A stretch of 64,000 nt of DNA from Methylorubrum salsuginis (GTDB lineage: Bacteria > Pseudomonadota > Alphaproteobacteria > Rhizobiales > Beijerinckiaceae). The position numbers and the translations under genes are program-made. The number at the start of each line of letters is the position of its first letter. Within the stretch, counting starts at the first letter, position 1. The DNA is taken from positions 1 through 64,000 of the forward strand of contig NZ_FOSV01000011.1 of NCBI RefSeq assembly GCF_900114375.1, read 5' to 3'. This document shows, piece after piece, positions 54,807-62,345 of this stretch. Below the pieces are notes generated by a model. The model saw only the letters and a list, made by a program, of their open reading frames with translations, did no database searches and was not told the origin of the DNA.

Positions 54807-55547
54807 ATGTCAGTGACGACCGACCGAATCGTGCAGCCCCTCATCCGCCGATTGACGAGCACCGCCAACCCCTCCGACGAGGTGATCCGGGCGTTGGCGG
54901 ATCTGCCGTTCACGGTGAAGAGCTTCGAGCCGGGTCAGGACATCGTCCGCGACGGCGAGCGGCCCGAGCATTGCGCGGCGGTGATCGAGGGCTGGCTCTG
55001 CCGCTTCAAGCTTCTGCCGGATGGTGGACGCCAGATCATCGCCTTCCACATCGCCGGCGACATGCCGGACCTGCAGAGCCTCCATCTCGGGGTGCTGGAC
55101 CACAGCATCAGCGCCGTGACGCCCTGCACGGTCGCGCTGATCCCCCACGAGGCCCTGCGCCAACGGACCGCCCGCCTGCCGGATCTCGCCGCATTGCTGT
55201 GGCGCGAGACGATGATCGACGCGGCGCTGTTCCGCGGCTGGGTCACCGCCATGGGCCGCCGCTCGGCCTATGGCCGCACCGCCCACCTGTTCTGCGAACT
55301 CCATATGCGCCAGCGCGCGGTGGGCCTCGCCGAGCCGAGACACTCCCCGATGCCGCTGCGGCAGACCGACCTCGCCGACGCCATGGGCCTGACCTCGGTC
55401 CACATCACCCGCACGCTCGGCGCCCTGCGCAAGTCCGGCCTGATCACCCTCCAGGGCCGCACGCTGACCATCCACGACTGGGATGGCCTGTGCCAGGCGG
55501 CGGAGTTCGACCCGAGCTACCTGCATCTGGGGAAAGCGAACGGCTGA
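54807..55547 (+). CDS. Crp/Fnr family transcriptional regulator
   Basis: About 246 residues. The cyclic-nucleotide-binding-like barrel (~20-140) has FEPGQDIVRDGERPEHCAAVIEGWLCRFKLLPDGGRQIIAFHIAGDMPDLQSL. The wHTH (~165-225) has MPLRQTDLADAMGLTSVHITRTLGALRKSGLITLQGRTLTI. No Fnr-type cysteine cluster is seen, so it is probably not an oxygen-sensing Fnr. This subtype is greatly expanded in Methylobacterium. Start uncertain between ATG 54807 and GTG 54771. Its targets are unknown. Confidence 0.88.
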   Translation: MSVTTDRIVQPLIRRLTSTANPSDEVIRALADLPFTVKSFEPGQDIVRDGERPEHCAAVIEGWLCRFKLLPDGGRQIIAFHIAGDMPDLQSLHLGVLDHSISAVTPCTVALIPHEALRQRTARLPDLAALLWRETMIDAALFRGWVTAMGRRSAYGRTAHLFCELHMRQRAVGLAEPRHSPMPLRQTDLADAMGLTSVHITRTLGALRKSGLITLQGRTLTIHDWDGLCQAAEFDPSYLHLGKANG

Positions 55548-55574
55548 CGCGCGCCCGCTTTCCCCGGTTCGGGC

Positions 55575-56117
55575 TCAGAGCGGCTCGGCGCCGCGGGCCA
55601 TGGCGGCGATGCCGGTGCGGGAGATCTCGACGAGACCGATCACGGTGAGCAGCCGGATGAAGCGGTCGATCTCCTCGGTCGAGCCGGTCAGCTCGAACAC
55701 GAAGGAGTTGAGCGTCGCGTCCAGCGTCCGGGCGCCGAAGGCGGCGGCGAGCCGAAGCGCCTCGCTGCGGTGCTCGCCGAGGCCGACGACCTTCACGAGG
55801 CAGAGTTCCCGCTCCAGGGCCTGACCTTGCAGGGTCAGGTCGACGACGCGGTGGACCGGCACGAGCCGATCGAGCTGCGCCTTGATCTGGTCGATCACCG
55901 CATTCGTGCCGGTGGTCACGATGGTGATGCGCGAGATGTGGCGCGCCTCTTCCGTCTCGGAGACGGTCAGGCTCTCGATGTTGTAGCCGCGGCCCGAGAA
56001 CAGGCCGGCGATGCGGGCGAGCGCGCCGGGCTCGTTGTCCACGATCACCGCGAGGGTGTGGCGGTTGACCGTCTCGATCCGGGTGGGCTCGGGATAGTGG
56101 GTGTTCATGGCGTTCAT
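55575..56117 (-). CDS. ilvH: Acetolactate synthase small (regulatory) subunit
   Basis: 180 residues. The N-terminal ACT domain ([47 protein letters not shown]) binds valine and mediates feedback inhibition. The C-terminal domain (RELCLVKVV ... [29 protein letters not shown]) activates the catalytic subunit. It is downstream of ilvB on the same strand, but the two are separated by ~1.2 kb holding an oppositely oriented methyltransferase, so it needs its own promoter. Start ATG 56117 or the second ATG at 56108. Confidence 0.95.
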   Translation of the reverse strand: [180 protein letters not shown]

Positions 56118-56330
56118 CGCGGCGCGTTCCTCGACTCTCTATTTACTTCGGCCTCAAGCGCCGGCGGTCGCATCCGCGACCTTAGGCTTCTCGCTTCGCT
56201 AGACGCCTCGGCTTGCGCCGAGGCCGCTTCGCGGGGCGCTTCTCGCGCCCGGAAGACGGCACCATCGCCCGGATCGACGGTGGTGCTCGATGCTGGACCC
56301 GCCTCCCGGCGGCGTGATACCGGCCCCGCC

Positions 56331-57233
56331 ATGGAACGGCGCCAGCGTGTCTTGAACCTCGTCCTGCCGCGCGGACGAACCGGCGTCGAGATCGGCCCCC
56401 TCGCCCACCCGCTCATCCACAAGAGCGATGGCGACGTGCTCTACGCCGACCATATGCCGACCGACGCCCTGCGGCATCACTACCGCGATCATCCGACCCT
56501 CGGGCCGGCGGGCGTCGACGGCATCGTCCCCGTCGACATCGTGCTCGGCGAGGGCGGGCTGGCGCAGGCGCTCGAAGGGCGTGGCCCGGTCGATTACATC
56601 GTCGCCTCGCACGTCATCGAGCATATCCCCGATCCCCTCGGCTGGCTCGCCGGGGCGGCCGAGGTGATGAGGGAGGGCGGCGTGTTCTGCCTGATCGTCC
56701 CGGACAAGCGCTTCACCTTCGACCATTTTCGCACCCCGACGAGTGTCGGCGCACTGGTGGCCGCCCAGCTGCTGCGCCTGCGCAAGCCGCCGCTCTCGAT
56801 CGTCTACGAGCATTTCGCCCGCGCCTGCGCCGTCGATCGCCGGGCCGTCTGGCAGGGCCGTCCGGTAGCGCCGCGGCCGCTCAGCGGCGGATCGGCCGCC
56901 GCGTACGAACTCGCGGAGCGGATCACCCGCGACGACGCCTATGTGGACGTGCACTGTTCGGTGTTCACGCCTTTCAGCTTCGCCGCCGTGCTCGAGGAGG
57001 TGCTGAGGCTCGGCCTTCTGCCGTTCGAATGCGCCGCCCTGGAGCCGACGCGCCCGCGCGAGGACGAGTTCTTCGTGCTCCTGCGCAAGCGCGGCGACTG
57101 GACGCCGGCCGCGCGCGGGGCATCCGTGCCGCGCCTCGACCCTCGCCGGCACGACGCGTTGCCGAAGCCGCCGCTTCCCGCCCGCCTCGCCGCAGCCTGG
57201 GGGCTGCGGCGGGCGGGGCGCGGGACGCCCTGA
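56331..57233 (+). CDS. SAM-dependent methyltransferase-like protein, wedged between ilvH and ilvB
   Basis: 300 residues, class I Rossmann-like. VLPRGRTGVEIGPLAHPLI corresponds to the SAM-binding GxExG region. VDYIVASHVIEHIPDPLGWLAGAAEVMREGGVFCLIVPDKRFTFDHFR is motif II-III of the Methyltransf_11 type. The C-terminal part has PFECAALEPTRPREDEFFVLLRKR. Such proteins often sit in polysaccharide or glycan-modification loci, but no such genes are adjacent here. Its opposite orientation splits the ilvB/ilvH pair. Start ATG 56331. Confidence 0.8.
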   Translation: MERRQRVLNLVLPRGRTGVEIGPLAHPLIHKSDGDVLYADHMPTDALRHHYRDHPTLGPAGVDGIVPVDIVLGEGGLAQALEGRGPVDYIVASHVIEHIPDPLGWLAGAAEVMREGGVFCLIVPDKRFTFDHFRTPTSVGALVAAQLLRLRKPPLSIVYEHFARACAVDRRAVWQGRPVAPRPLSGGSAAAYELAERITRDDAYVDVHCSVFTPFSFAAVLEEVLRLGLLPFECAALEPTRPREDEFFVLLRKRGDWTPAARGASVPRLDPRRHDALPKPPLPARLAAAWGLRRAGRGTP

Positions 57234-57293
57234 GGCGTCCCGTTCGAGAAGGCCGCGCATGGCCGTTCCGCCGGGTTCGCGAGGGGCCTGCAA

Positions 57294-59069
57294 TCAGACC
57301 AGCATCTTGCCCTCGGCCGAGATGACGTCGCCGAGCTCGACCCCGGTCTCGCCGAGATAGTCCGACAGCAGCATCTCGTTATGCGCCTTGCCCGACGGGA
57401 TCATCGGGAAGCAGTTCTCGGTCTTGTCCACGACGCAGTCGAAGATGACCGGCCCGTCGTAGTCGAGCATCTCCTGGATCGCCGCGTCGAGCTCGCCCGG
57501 CTTCTCGCAGCGGATGCCCTTGGCGCCGTAGGCCTCCGCCAGCTTGACGAAGTCCGGCAGGCTCTCCGAGTAGCTCTGCGAGTAGCGCGAGCCGTGCAGC
57601 AGCTCCTGCCACTGCCGCACCATGCCCATGTACTCGTTGTTGAGGATGAAGATCTTGACCGGCAGGCGGTACTGCACCGCGGTCGAGAGCTCCTGCATGT
57701 TCATCAGGATCGACGCCTCGCCCGCGATGTCGATGACGAGCCCGTCCGGGTTGGCGAGCTGCGTGCCGATGGCCGCCGGCAGGCCGTAGCCCATGGTGCC
57801 GAGGCCGCCGGAGGTCATCCAGCGGTTCGGCTCGTCGAACTTGAAGTACTGCGCCGCCCACATCTGGTGCTGGCCGACCTCGGTCGTGACGAAGGTCTTG
57901 CGATCCTTGCACGCCTCGTAGAGCCGCTGCACGGCGTATTGCGGCTTGATGATCGTGCCCGACGGCCAGTAGGCGAGGCAGTCGCGCGCCTTCCAGCGGG
58001 TGATCGTGTTGAACCAGTCGGTCATCCGGCCCTTGTCGGGCTGCTTGGGCAGGGCGCGCCACTGCGCCAGCATCTCCTCCAGCACCGCGGCGCAATCGCC
58101 GAGGATGCCGACATCGACCTTGACGACCTTGTTGATCGAGGAGGCATCGACGTCGATGTGGATCTTCTTCGAGAACGGCGCGAAGGCGTCGAGACGGCCG
58201 GTGATGCGGTCGTCGAAGCGGGCGCCGACGCAGATCATCACGTCGCAATCGTGCATTGCGAGGTTGGCCTCGTAGGTGCCGTGCATGCCCAGCATCCCGA
58301 GGAACTTGTCGTCCGATGCCGGGAAGGCACCCAGCCCCATCAGCGTGGACGTGACCGGGAAGCCGGTTTCGGCGACCAGCTCGCGCAGCAGCTTCGAGGC
58401 CTGCGGCCCCGAATTGATGACGCCGCCGCCGGTGTAGAAGACCGGGCGGCGGGCCGAGGCCATCAGCTCGACCGCGGCACGGATCTTCTCCGCGTCGCCC
58501 TTGACCGGGGGATTGTAGGTCTTGTGGCCGTTATGGGTCGGGCGCTCGTAGACGCCGGAGGCGAACTGCACGTCCTTGGGCAGGTCGATGACGACCGGGC
58601 CCGGCCGCCCGTGGCTCGCGACGTAGAACGCCTCGTGCAGGATGCGCGGCAGGTCCTCGATCGATTTGACCAGATAGTTGTGCTTCGTGCAGTGCCGGGT
58701 GATGCCGACCGTGTCGCATTCCTGGAACGCGTCGGAGCCGATCAGGTGCGTCGGCACCTGCCCCGTGACCGCGACAAGCGGGATCGAATCCAGCATCGCA
58801 TCGGTCAGGCCGGTGATGATGTTGGTGGCACCCGGCCCCGAGGTGACGAGGACGACGCCGACCTTGCCCGACGAGCGGGCATAGCCCTCGGCGGCGTGGA
58901 CCGCGCCCTGCTCGTGGCGCACGAGAACGTGGTTGATCGTGGTCTCGTCGAAGAGCGCGTCGTAGATCGGGAGCACAGCGCCGCCCGGATAGCCGAACAG
59001 GGTGTCCACGCCCTGATCCTGGAACGCCCGGATGACCATCTGGGCACCGGTCATGACCTCGCCGCTCAT
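57294..59069 (-). CDS. ilvB: Acetolactate synthase large (catalytic) subunit
   Basis: 591 residues, ThDP-dependent. It makes acetolactate (Val/Leu) and acetohydroxybutyrate (Ile), the latter from the IlvA product. [14 protein letters not shown] and [39 protein letters not shown] with the catalytic Glu lie at the N-terminus. The ThDP-Mg motif reads [17 protein letters not shown], with Glu451 where most family members have Asp, followed by [20 protein letters not shown] 5 nt before ATG 59067-59069 decides the start. Transcription is probably controlled by the leader attenuator at 59138-59248. Confidence 0.96.
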   Translation of the reverse strand: MSGEVMTGAQMVIRAFQDQGVDTLFGYPGGAVLPIYDALFDETTINHVLVRHEQGAVHAAEGYARSSGKVGVVLVTSGPGATNIITGLTDAMLDSIPLVAVTGQVPTHLIGSDAFQECDTVGITRHCTKHNYLVKSIEDLPRILHEAFYVASHGRPGPVVIDLPKDVQFASGVYERPTHNGHKTYNPPVKGDAEKIRAAVELMASARRPVFYTGGGVINSGPQASKLLRELVAETGFPVTSTLMGLGAFPASDDKFLGMLGMHGTYEANLAMHDCDVMICVGARFDDRITGRLDAFAPFSKKIHIDVDASSINKVVKVDVGILGDCAAVLEEMLAQWRALPKQPDKGRMTDWFNTITRWKARDCLAYWPSGTIIKPQYAVQRLYEACKDRKTFVTTEVGQHQMWAAQYFKFDEPNRWMTSGGLGTMGYGLPAAIGTQLANPDGLVIDIAGEASILMNMQELSTAVQYRLPVKIFILNNEYMGMVRQWQELLHGSRYSQSYSESLPDFVKLAEAYGAKGIRCEKPGELDAAIQEMLDYDGPVIFDCVVDKTENCFPMIPSGKAHNEMLLSDYLGETGVELGDVISAEGKMLV

Positions 59070-59137
59070 CGACTCCTCCATCAATCCGTTCTTGGTGTCT
59101 TCGTCTGCATGTCTTGGGTGGCGTCGGGTTTCGGCAA

Positions 59138-59162
59138 CAAAAAAGGGCCCCTGAGGGACCCT
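59138..59162 (-). terminator. Intrinsic terminator in the ilvB leader (attenuator)
   Basis: On the minus strand an 8-bp stem (AGGGTCCC / GGGGCCCT, one T-G wobble, loop TCA; 59162-59144) is followed by TTTTTT. It lies 69 bp upstream of the ilvB start and 35 bp after the stop of the leader peptide. A terminator ahead of the gene is only sensible as a conditional attenuator. GACCC near 59178-59182 can compete for the left arm GGGTC. Confidence 0.85.
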
Positions 59163-59197
59163 GCATGCGCCACCGACCGGGTCTTCCGAGCCTGCGA

Positions 59198-59248
59198 TCA
59201 GGCCCGCCCGTTCCGTGGCGCTTCCGTTACGATAAGACCCGTGCGCAT
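59198..59248 (-). CDS. ilvB leader peptide with Leu-Ile-Val codons
   Basis: ATG 59246-59248 to TGA 59198-59200 encodes [16 protein letters not shown]. Codons 5-7 are Leu (CTT), Ile (ATC), Val (GTA), exactly the three end-products of the pathway; none of these is the most GC-rich codon choice. A weak GGA lies ~7 nt upstream. With the following terminator it forms a classical ribosome-mediated attenuator. Stalling at scarce Leu/Ile/Val-tRNA would favour an antiterminator and ilvB expression. Sequence layout seen; mechanism inferred. Confidence 0.85.
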   Translation of the reverse strand: MRTGLIVTEAPRNGRA

Positions 59249-59367
59249 CGTCGATTCCGTTGCCGGTTTTTTCGCGAAGTGAGGCGGGCGGGTTAAGCGA
59301 TGCGCGCGGGAAGGTCAATCCTCTTTCGTAACGACAGTCGTGCCGACGAACGATGTCCCGCCCGGCC

Positions 59368-59448
59368 TCATTCCAGGGACGCGGTGAGCCCCAGGACCAG
59401 CGCGATGATCGCGGCGACGTCGGCGAGGCGGCGCAGCATCCGTTTCAC
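59368..59448 (-). CDS. 26-residue hydrophobic peptide (possible)
   Basis: GTG 59446-59448 to TGA 59368-59370 encodes a basic N-terminus ([11 protein letters not shown]) and a membrane-spanning stretch ([15 protein letters not shown]). GGAGA about 9 nt upstream could serve as ribosome-binding site. It lies just downstream of the 59475-59840 gene on the same strand. The size is at the limit of recognisability, so coding is tentative. Confidence 0.35.
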   Translation of the reverse strand: MKRMLRRLADVAAIIALVLGLTASLE

Positions 59449-59474
59449 CGTGTCATCTCCAATGCGGTGATGGC

Positions 59475-59840
59475 TCAGTGCAGCGCCCGCCTTGCCCCGA
59501 CCCGCGCCGGCAGGGGCCGCCGCCGCGGCGGGAGGGGCGGAAGGCGGGGGATGTCGCCGGTCCAGTCGCCATCGAGATCGTCGTCGAGCCGGTGCAGAGC
59601 CCCGAGCACCGCGCCCAGCGGCACCGCCGCTTTGGGGAAGCCGGGCCGGCGGCGCAGGCCCGACTGCGATTCGGCGGCGTTCGCGTCGGAGGCCCAAGCG
59701 GCGAGCAGCACCCGCTTCTCCGCCTTCGACAGGCTGGGATCGGCCAACACGGCGTCAGGACCGCTTGCTTCGTCCGCTGGCAGGCATTCGCCCACGTCGC
59801 GCAACGAAGCATTCGTCCGGTAGGTCGTGGTCTGTTCCAT
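59475..59840 (-). CDS. Hypothetical protein, Methylobacterium type
   Basis: 121 residues. The core LADPSLSKAEKRVLLAAWASDANAAESQSGLRRRPG is a pattern I associate with small proteins common in Methylobacteriaceae, often close to hsp20 or stress genes. The C-terminal third is Pro/Arg-rich (RLPPLPPRRRPLPARVGARRALH). GAGGAGG 8 nt before ATG 59838-59840 is an excellent ribosome-binding site. It follows hsp20 by 64 bp on the same strand and may be co-transcribed with it. Confidence 0.7.
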   Translation of the reverse strand: MEQTTTYRTNASLRDVGECLPADEASGPDAVLADPSLSKAEKRVLLAAWASDANAAESQSGLRRRPGFPKAAVPLGAVLGALHRLDDDLDGDWTGDIPRLPPLPPRRRPLPARVGARRALH

Positions 59841-59904
59841 TTCGTCCTCCTCTCGATTTCAAGCGAAGGACCGGAGCGCGGCGGACGCGCTCCGGGGAAA
59901 GGTC

Positions 59905-60387
59905 TTACGCCGCTCTGGGATGGCGCTCGATCTGCGCCGTCGGGGCGTTGTCCTGTCCGGACATGGCGGTCGATCCGCCGATGGCGATCCGGCGCGGCTT
60001 GAGCGCCTCCGGCACCTCGCGCACCAGATCGACGGTCAGCAATCCATTCTCCAGCGACGCGCCCGTGACGCGCACATGGTCGGCGAGGTTGAACGACTGG
60101 CGGAAGCTGCGCCCGGCGATGCCGCGGTGGAGGAACTGCCGATCCTCGGCGTCCTTCCTCTGCCCGGTGACGACGAGTTGCGCGTCGTGCTGGATCAGCT
60201 CGATCTCGTCGGCAGAGAAGCCCGCCACCGCCATGGTGATGCGATAGCGGTCGTCGCCCGATCGCTCGATGTCGTAGGGCGGCCAGGACGCCGCTGCCTC
60301 GGTGCGCTCGGCCTGGGCAAGCAGATCGAACAGCCGGTCGAAGCCGACCGTCATGCTGTAGAGCGGGGAAACGTTGGTGAACTTCAT
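59905..60387 (-). CDS. Small heat-shock protein, Hsp20/alpha-crystallin
   Basis: 160 residues. N-terminal MKFTNVSPLYSMTVGFDRLFDLL is typical of IbpA-like rhizobial sHsps. The alpha-crystallin domain (~38-130) has YDIERSGDDRYRITMAVAGFSADEIELIQHDAQLVVTGQRK, FLHRGIAGRSFRQSFNLADHVRVTGASLENGLLTVDLVREVPEALKPRRIAI, including the GLLTVDLV signature. It is an ATP-independent holdase. ATG 60385-60387 follows GGAGG by 8 nt; GTG 60393 is also in frame. A ROSE-like thermometer masks the ribosome-binding site. Confidence 0.94.
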   Translation of the reverse strand: MKFTNVSPLYSMTVGFDRLFDLLAQAERTEAAASWPPYDIERSGDDRYRITMAVAGFSADEIELIQHDAQLVVTGQRKDAEDRQFLHRGIAGRSFRQSFNLADHVRVTGASLENGLLTVDLVREVPEALKPRRIAIGGSTAMSGQDNAPTAQIERHPRAA

Positions 60388-60412
60388 AACCACATCCTCC
60401 GAAGAGCAACAT
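60388..60412 (-). promoter_or_regulatory. ROSE-type RNA thermometer core hairpin
   Basis: Minus strand: TTGCT (60409-60405), C-TTCG-G loop, AGGA (60398-60395) of the hsp20 ribosome-binding site. UUGCU pairs with AGGA leaving one bulged G, the hallmark of ROSE elements (UYGCU opposite the Shine-Dalgarno). The stable UUCG loop is closed by C-G. Up to ~90 nt of leader upstream contains further GC hairpins. Confidence 0.75.
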
Positions 60413-60531
60413 GATCACGAGGTCGGCCGGACACCCTTGCCCGGCGCCTCGACGAGCGAGCTCTGAAACAAGCCTCGCACGCGCGTAACGCACCCAACTC
60501 GATGCGGTTCCGCGCGTAGCTCGAAAAAATC

Positions 60532-60771
60532 TCAGTTGTTCGTGGAGGGCGGCGGTTCGAGTGCCATGCCGCGGGCCTTGATTTCGATGAGCCGCATCAG
60601 CCGCTCGTCGGCCCCTTCCGCCCGCCAGCCGGCGATGGAGGCGGCGAGGAAAGCCGAAAAATCTTCACGGCGGAGAACGCCCTGCTTCTCCAGATAGGCG
60701 ATGAGCGCGTTCAGGATGGCGACGGTGGCATTATCGGTAGCGGCGATGGCCTCGGTCGGGGATTGAGGCAT
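60532..60771 (-). CDS. Small hypothetical protein
   Basis: 79 residues: TEAIAATDNATVAILNALIAYLEKQGVLRREDFSAFLAASIAGWRAEGADERLMRLIEIKARGMALEPPP. All helical, soluble, no motif I can name. AAAGGAGAG upstream of ATG 60769-60771 is a strong ribosome-binding site. The pattern A-ILNALI-YLE-QG-L-REDF--FL may be a small helical repeat resembling regulators of unknown role in Methylobacterium. It is upstream of hsp20 on the same strand, separated by the thermometer leader. Confidence 0.65.
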   Translation of the reverse strand: MPQSPTEAIAATDNATVAILNALIAYLEKQGVLRREDFSAFLAASIAGWRAEGADERLMRLIEIKARGMALEPPPSTNN

Positions 60772-60901
60772 GGTCCTCTCCTTTAGGATCCGGTGGGAGA
60801 CACCCTGACCCGCATGTAAGGGCCGGTGCGCGCCCGCGGGAGCAGGGCCGGCATGGGTTCGCCGCCTTGCCCCGCGGCAGCGTCCTTGCGAGCCTCATCG
60901 C

Positions 60902-62245
60902 ATGACGACGTTCCGCCCGACCCTCTCGGCCTTCCAGGCCTTCGTTCTATCGCTGGCGATCATCGCGCCGACGCTCGCCATGGCCTTCAACGTGCCGCTC
61001 GCCGCGCAAGCCGCGGGGCGGGCTGCGCCGTTGGCCTTCCTCGTCGGCGGAGCCGCGATGGCACTGATCGGGCTGTCCTTCGTCGCCTTCAGCCGGCGCA
61101 TCGCCAGCGCAGGTTCGGCCGCCTCCTACGTGAGCGCGGTGCTCGGCGACCGGCTCGGCTTCCTCGCCGGCTGGGGTCTGCTGCTGGCCTACCTCGCCTT
61201 CCTGGCTTCGGCGACGGCCCTCGTCGGCGGCTTTCTATCGGTCGCGCTGGCGCATCTCGGCCTCGATCATCCGCGACTCTGGCTCGTACTCGCGTTCCTC
61301 GGTGGTCTCGCGGTGATCGGACTCGGCGGGCGCGAGATCCGCATCGCCACCACGGTGATGCTCGTCGTCGAAGCGCTTGCCGTCCTGGCGATCGTGCTGC
61401 TCGCTCTCGTCATCCTCGTGCAGGTGCCGCTCGATTCGGCGCCGTTGCGGCCCGATCCGGAGCGGGGCCTGTCGGGGCTGGGCTACGGCATGGTCTTCGC
61501 CGTGCTCTCGCTCGCGGGCTTCGAGGGGGCGGCGACGGTGGCCGAGGAGACCCGCGACCCGCACCGGGCGATTCCGCTCGCGATCCTCGGCTCGCTCGCC
61601 GTGGCGACGCTGCTCTACGGCCTCGTCTCCTACGCGCAGGTGCTCGGCTACGGCCTCGACCGGACCGCCGATCTCGCCCGCGATCCGGCCCCCCTCGACA
61701 CCCTCGCGATCCGCTACGTCTCGCGCGGCTACGGCATCTTCCTCGACGCGGCGGCCGGCATCAGTTCGCTCGCCTGCGCGCTCGGCACCGCGGCGGCGGC
61801 CGCCCGCGTCCTCTACGCGCTGGCCTCGCGCGGGATCGGTAAGAGCTTCACTCAACTCGATCCGGCGCACGGCGTCCCGGCCCGGGCGCTGCGCTTCGTC
61901 GGCGGGCTGACGCTGGTGTTCCTCGTCGGCTTCGGCGCCTTCGTGAGCCCGCGCGCCTTCAGCGAGGCCTTCGCCACGGTCGCGACGCTGGCGCTGATCC
62001 TCGTCTACATGGCGGTCGGGCTCGCCCAGGCGGTGCTCGCCGCACGCATCAACGCCTGGGGCTGGTGCGCCGTTGGCCTCGCCGGAAGCCTGATGCTCGG
62101 CTGGCCGCTGTTCAACAGCCTCTATCCCCTCCCCGGCTGGCCCGGCCCGCTCTGGCCGCTCGTCGTGTTGGCCTGGATGGCGGTGGGACTCGCGCTGCTG
62201 CGCTTCCATCCGGCGCTGGCTCGGAAATCGCTTGGGGGAGCCTGA
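60902..62245 (+). CDS. APC superfamily amino-acid permease
   Basis: 447 residues, ~12 membrane helices. SAFQAFVLSLAIIAPTLAMAFNVPLAAQAAGRAAPLAFLVGGAAMALIGLSFVAFSRRIASAGSAASYVSAVLGDRLGFLAGWGLLLAY covers helices 1-3 with the APC loop SAGSAASYV. LAGFEGAATVAEETRDPHRAIPLAI is the conserved helix-6 region. It transports an amino acid or amine; substrate not assignable. Start ATG 60902. It is upstream of the NAGGN amidotransferase by 100 bp, and both may relate to glutamine or osmolyte metabolism. Confidence 0.88.
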   Translation: MTTFRPTLSAFQAFVLSLAIIAPTLAMAFNVPLAAQAAGRAAPLAFLVGGAAMALIGLSFVAFSRRIASAGSAASYVSAVLGDRLGFLAGWGLLLAYLAFLASATALVGGFLSVALAHLGLDHPRLWLVLAFLGGLAVIGLGGREIRIATTVMLVVEALAVLAIVLLALVILVQVPLDSAPLRPDPERGLSGLGYGMVFAVLSLAGFEGAATVAEETRDPHRAIPLAILGSLAVATLLYGLVSYAQVLGYGLDRTADLARDPAPLDTLAIRYVSRGYGIFLDAAAGISSLACALGTAAAAARVLYALASRGIGKSFTQLDPAHGVPARALRFVGGLTLVFLVGFGAFVSPRAFSEAFATVATLALILVYMAVGLAQAVLAARINAWGWCAVGLAGSLMLGWPLFNSLYPLPGWPGPLWPLVVLAWMAVGLALLRFHPALARKSLGGA

Positions 62246-62345
62246 CGAAGAAGATTTCCGGTCCATTCGGGAACGGCCCGGCCCCACCCCCGTTCTGCCG
62301 GTCAAGTTCGGCCAAAGCCCCAGACGACGAGGACCAGCCACCGGC

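Noticed and set aside
57381..59282. 633-codon plus-strand frame opposite ilvB
   Set aside because: Antisense shadow; ilvB has catalytic motifs and a ribosome-binding site.
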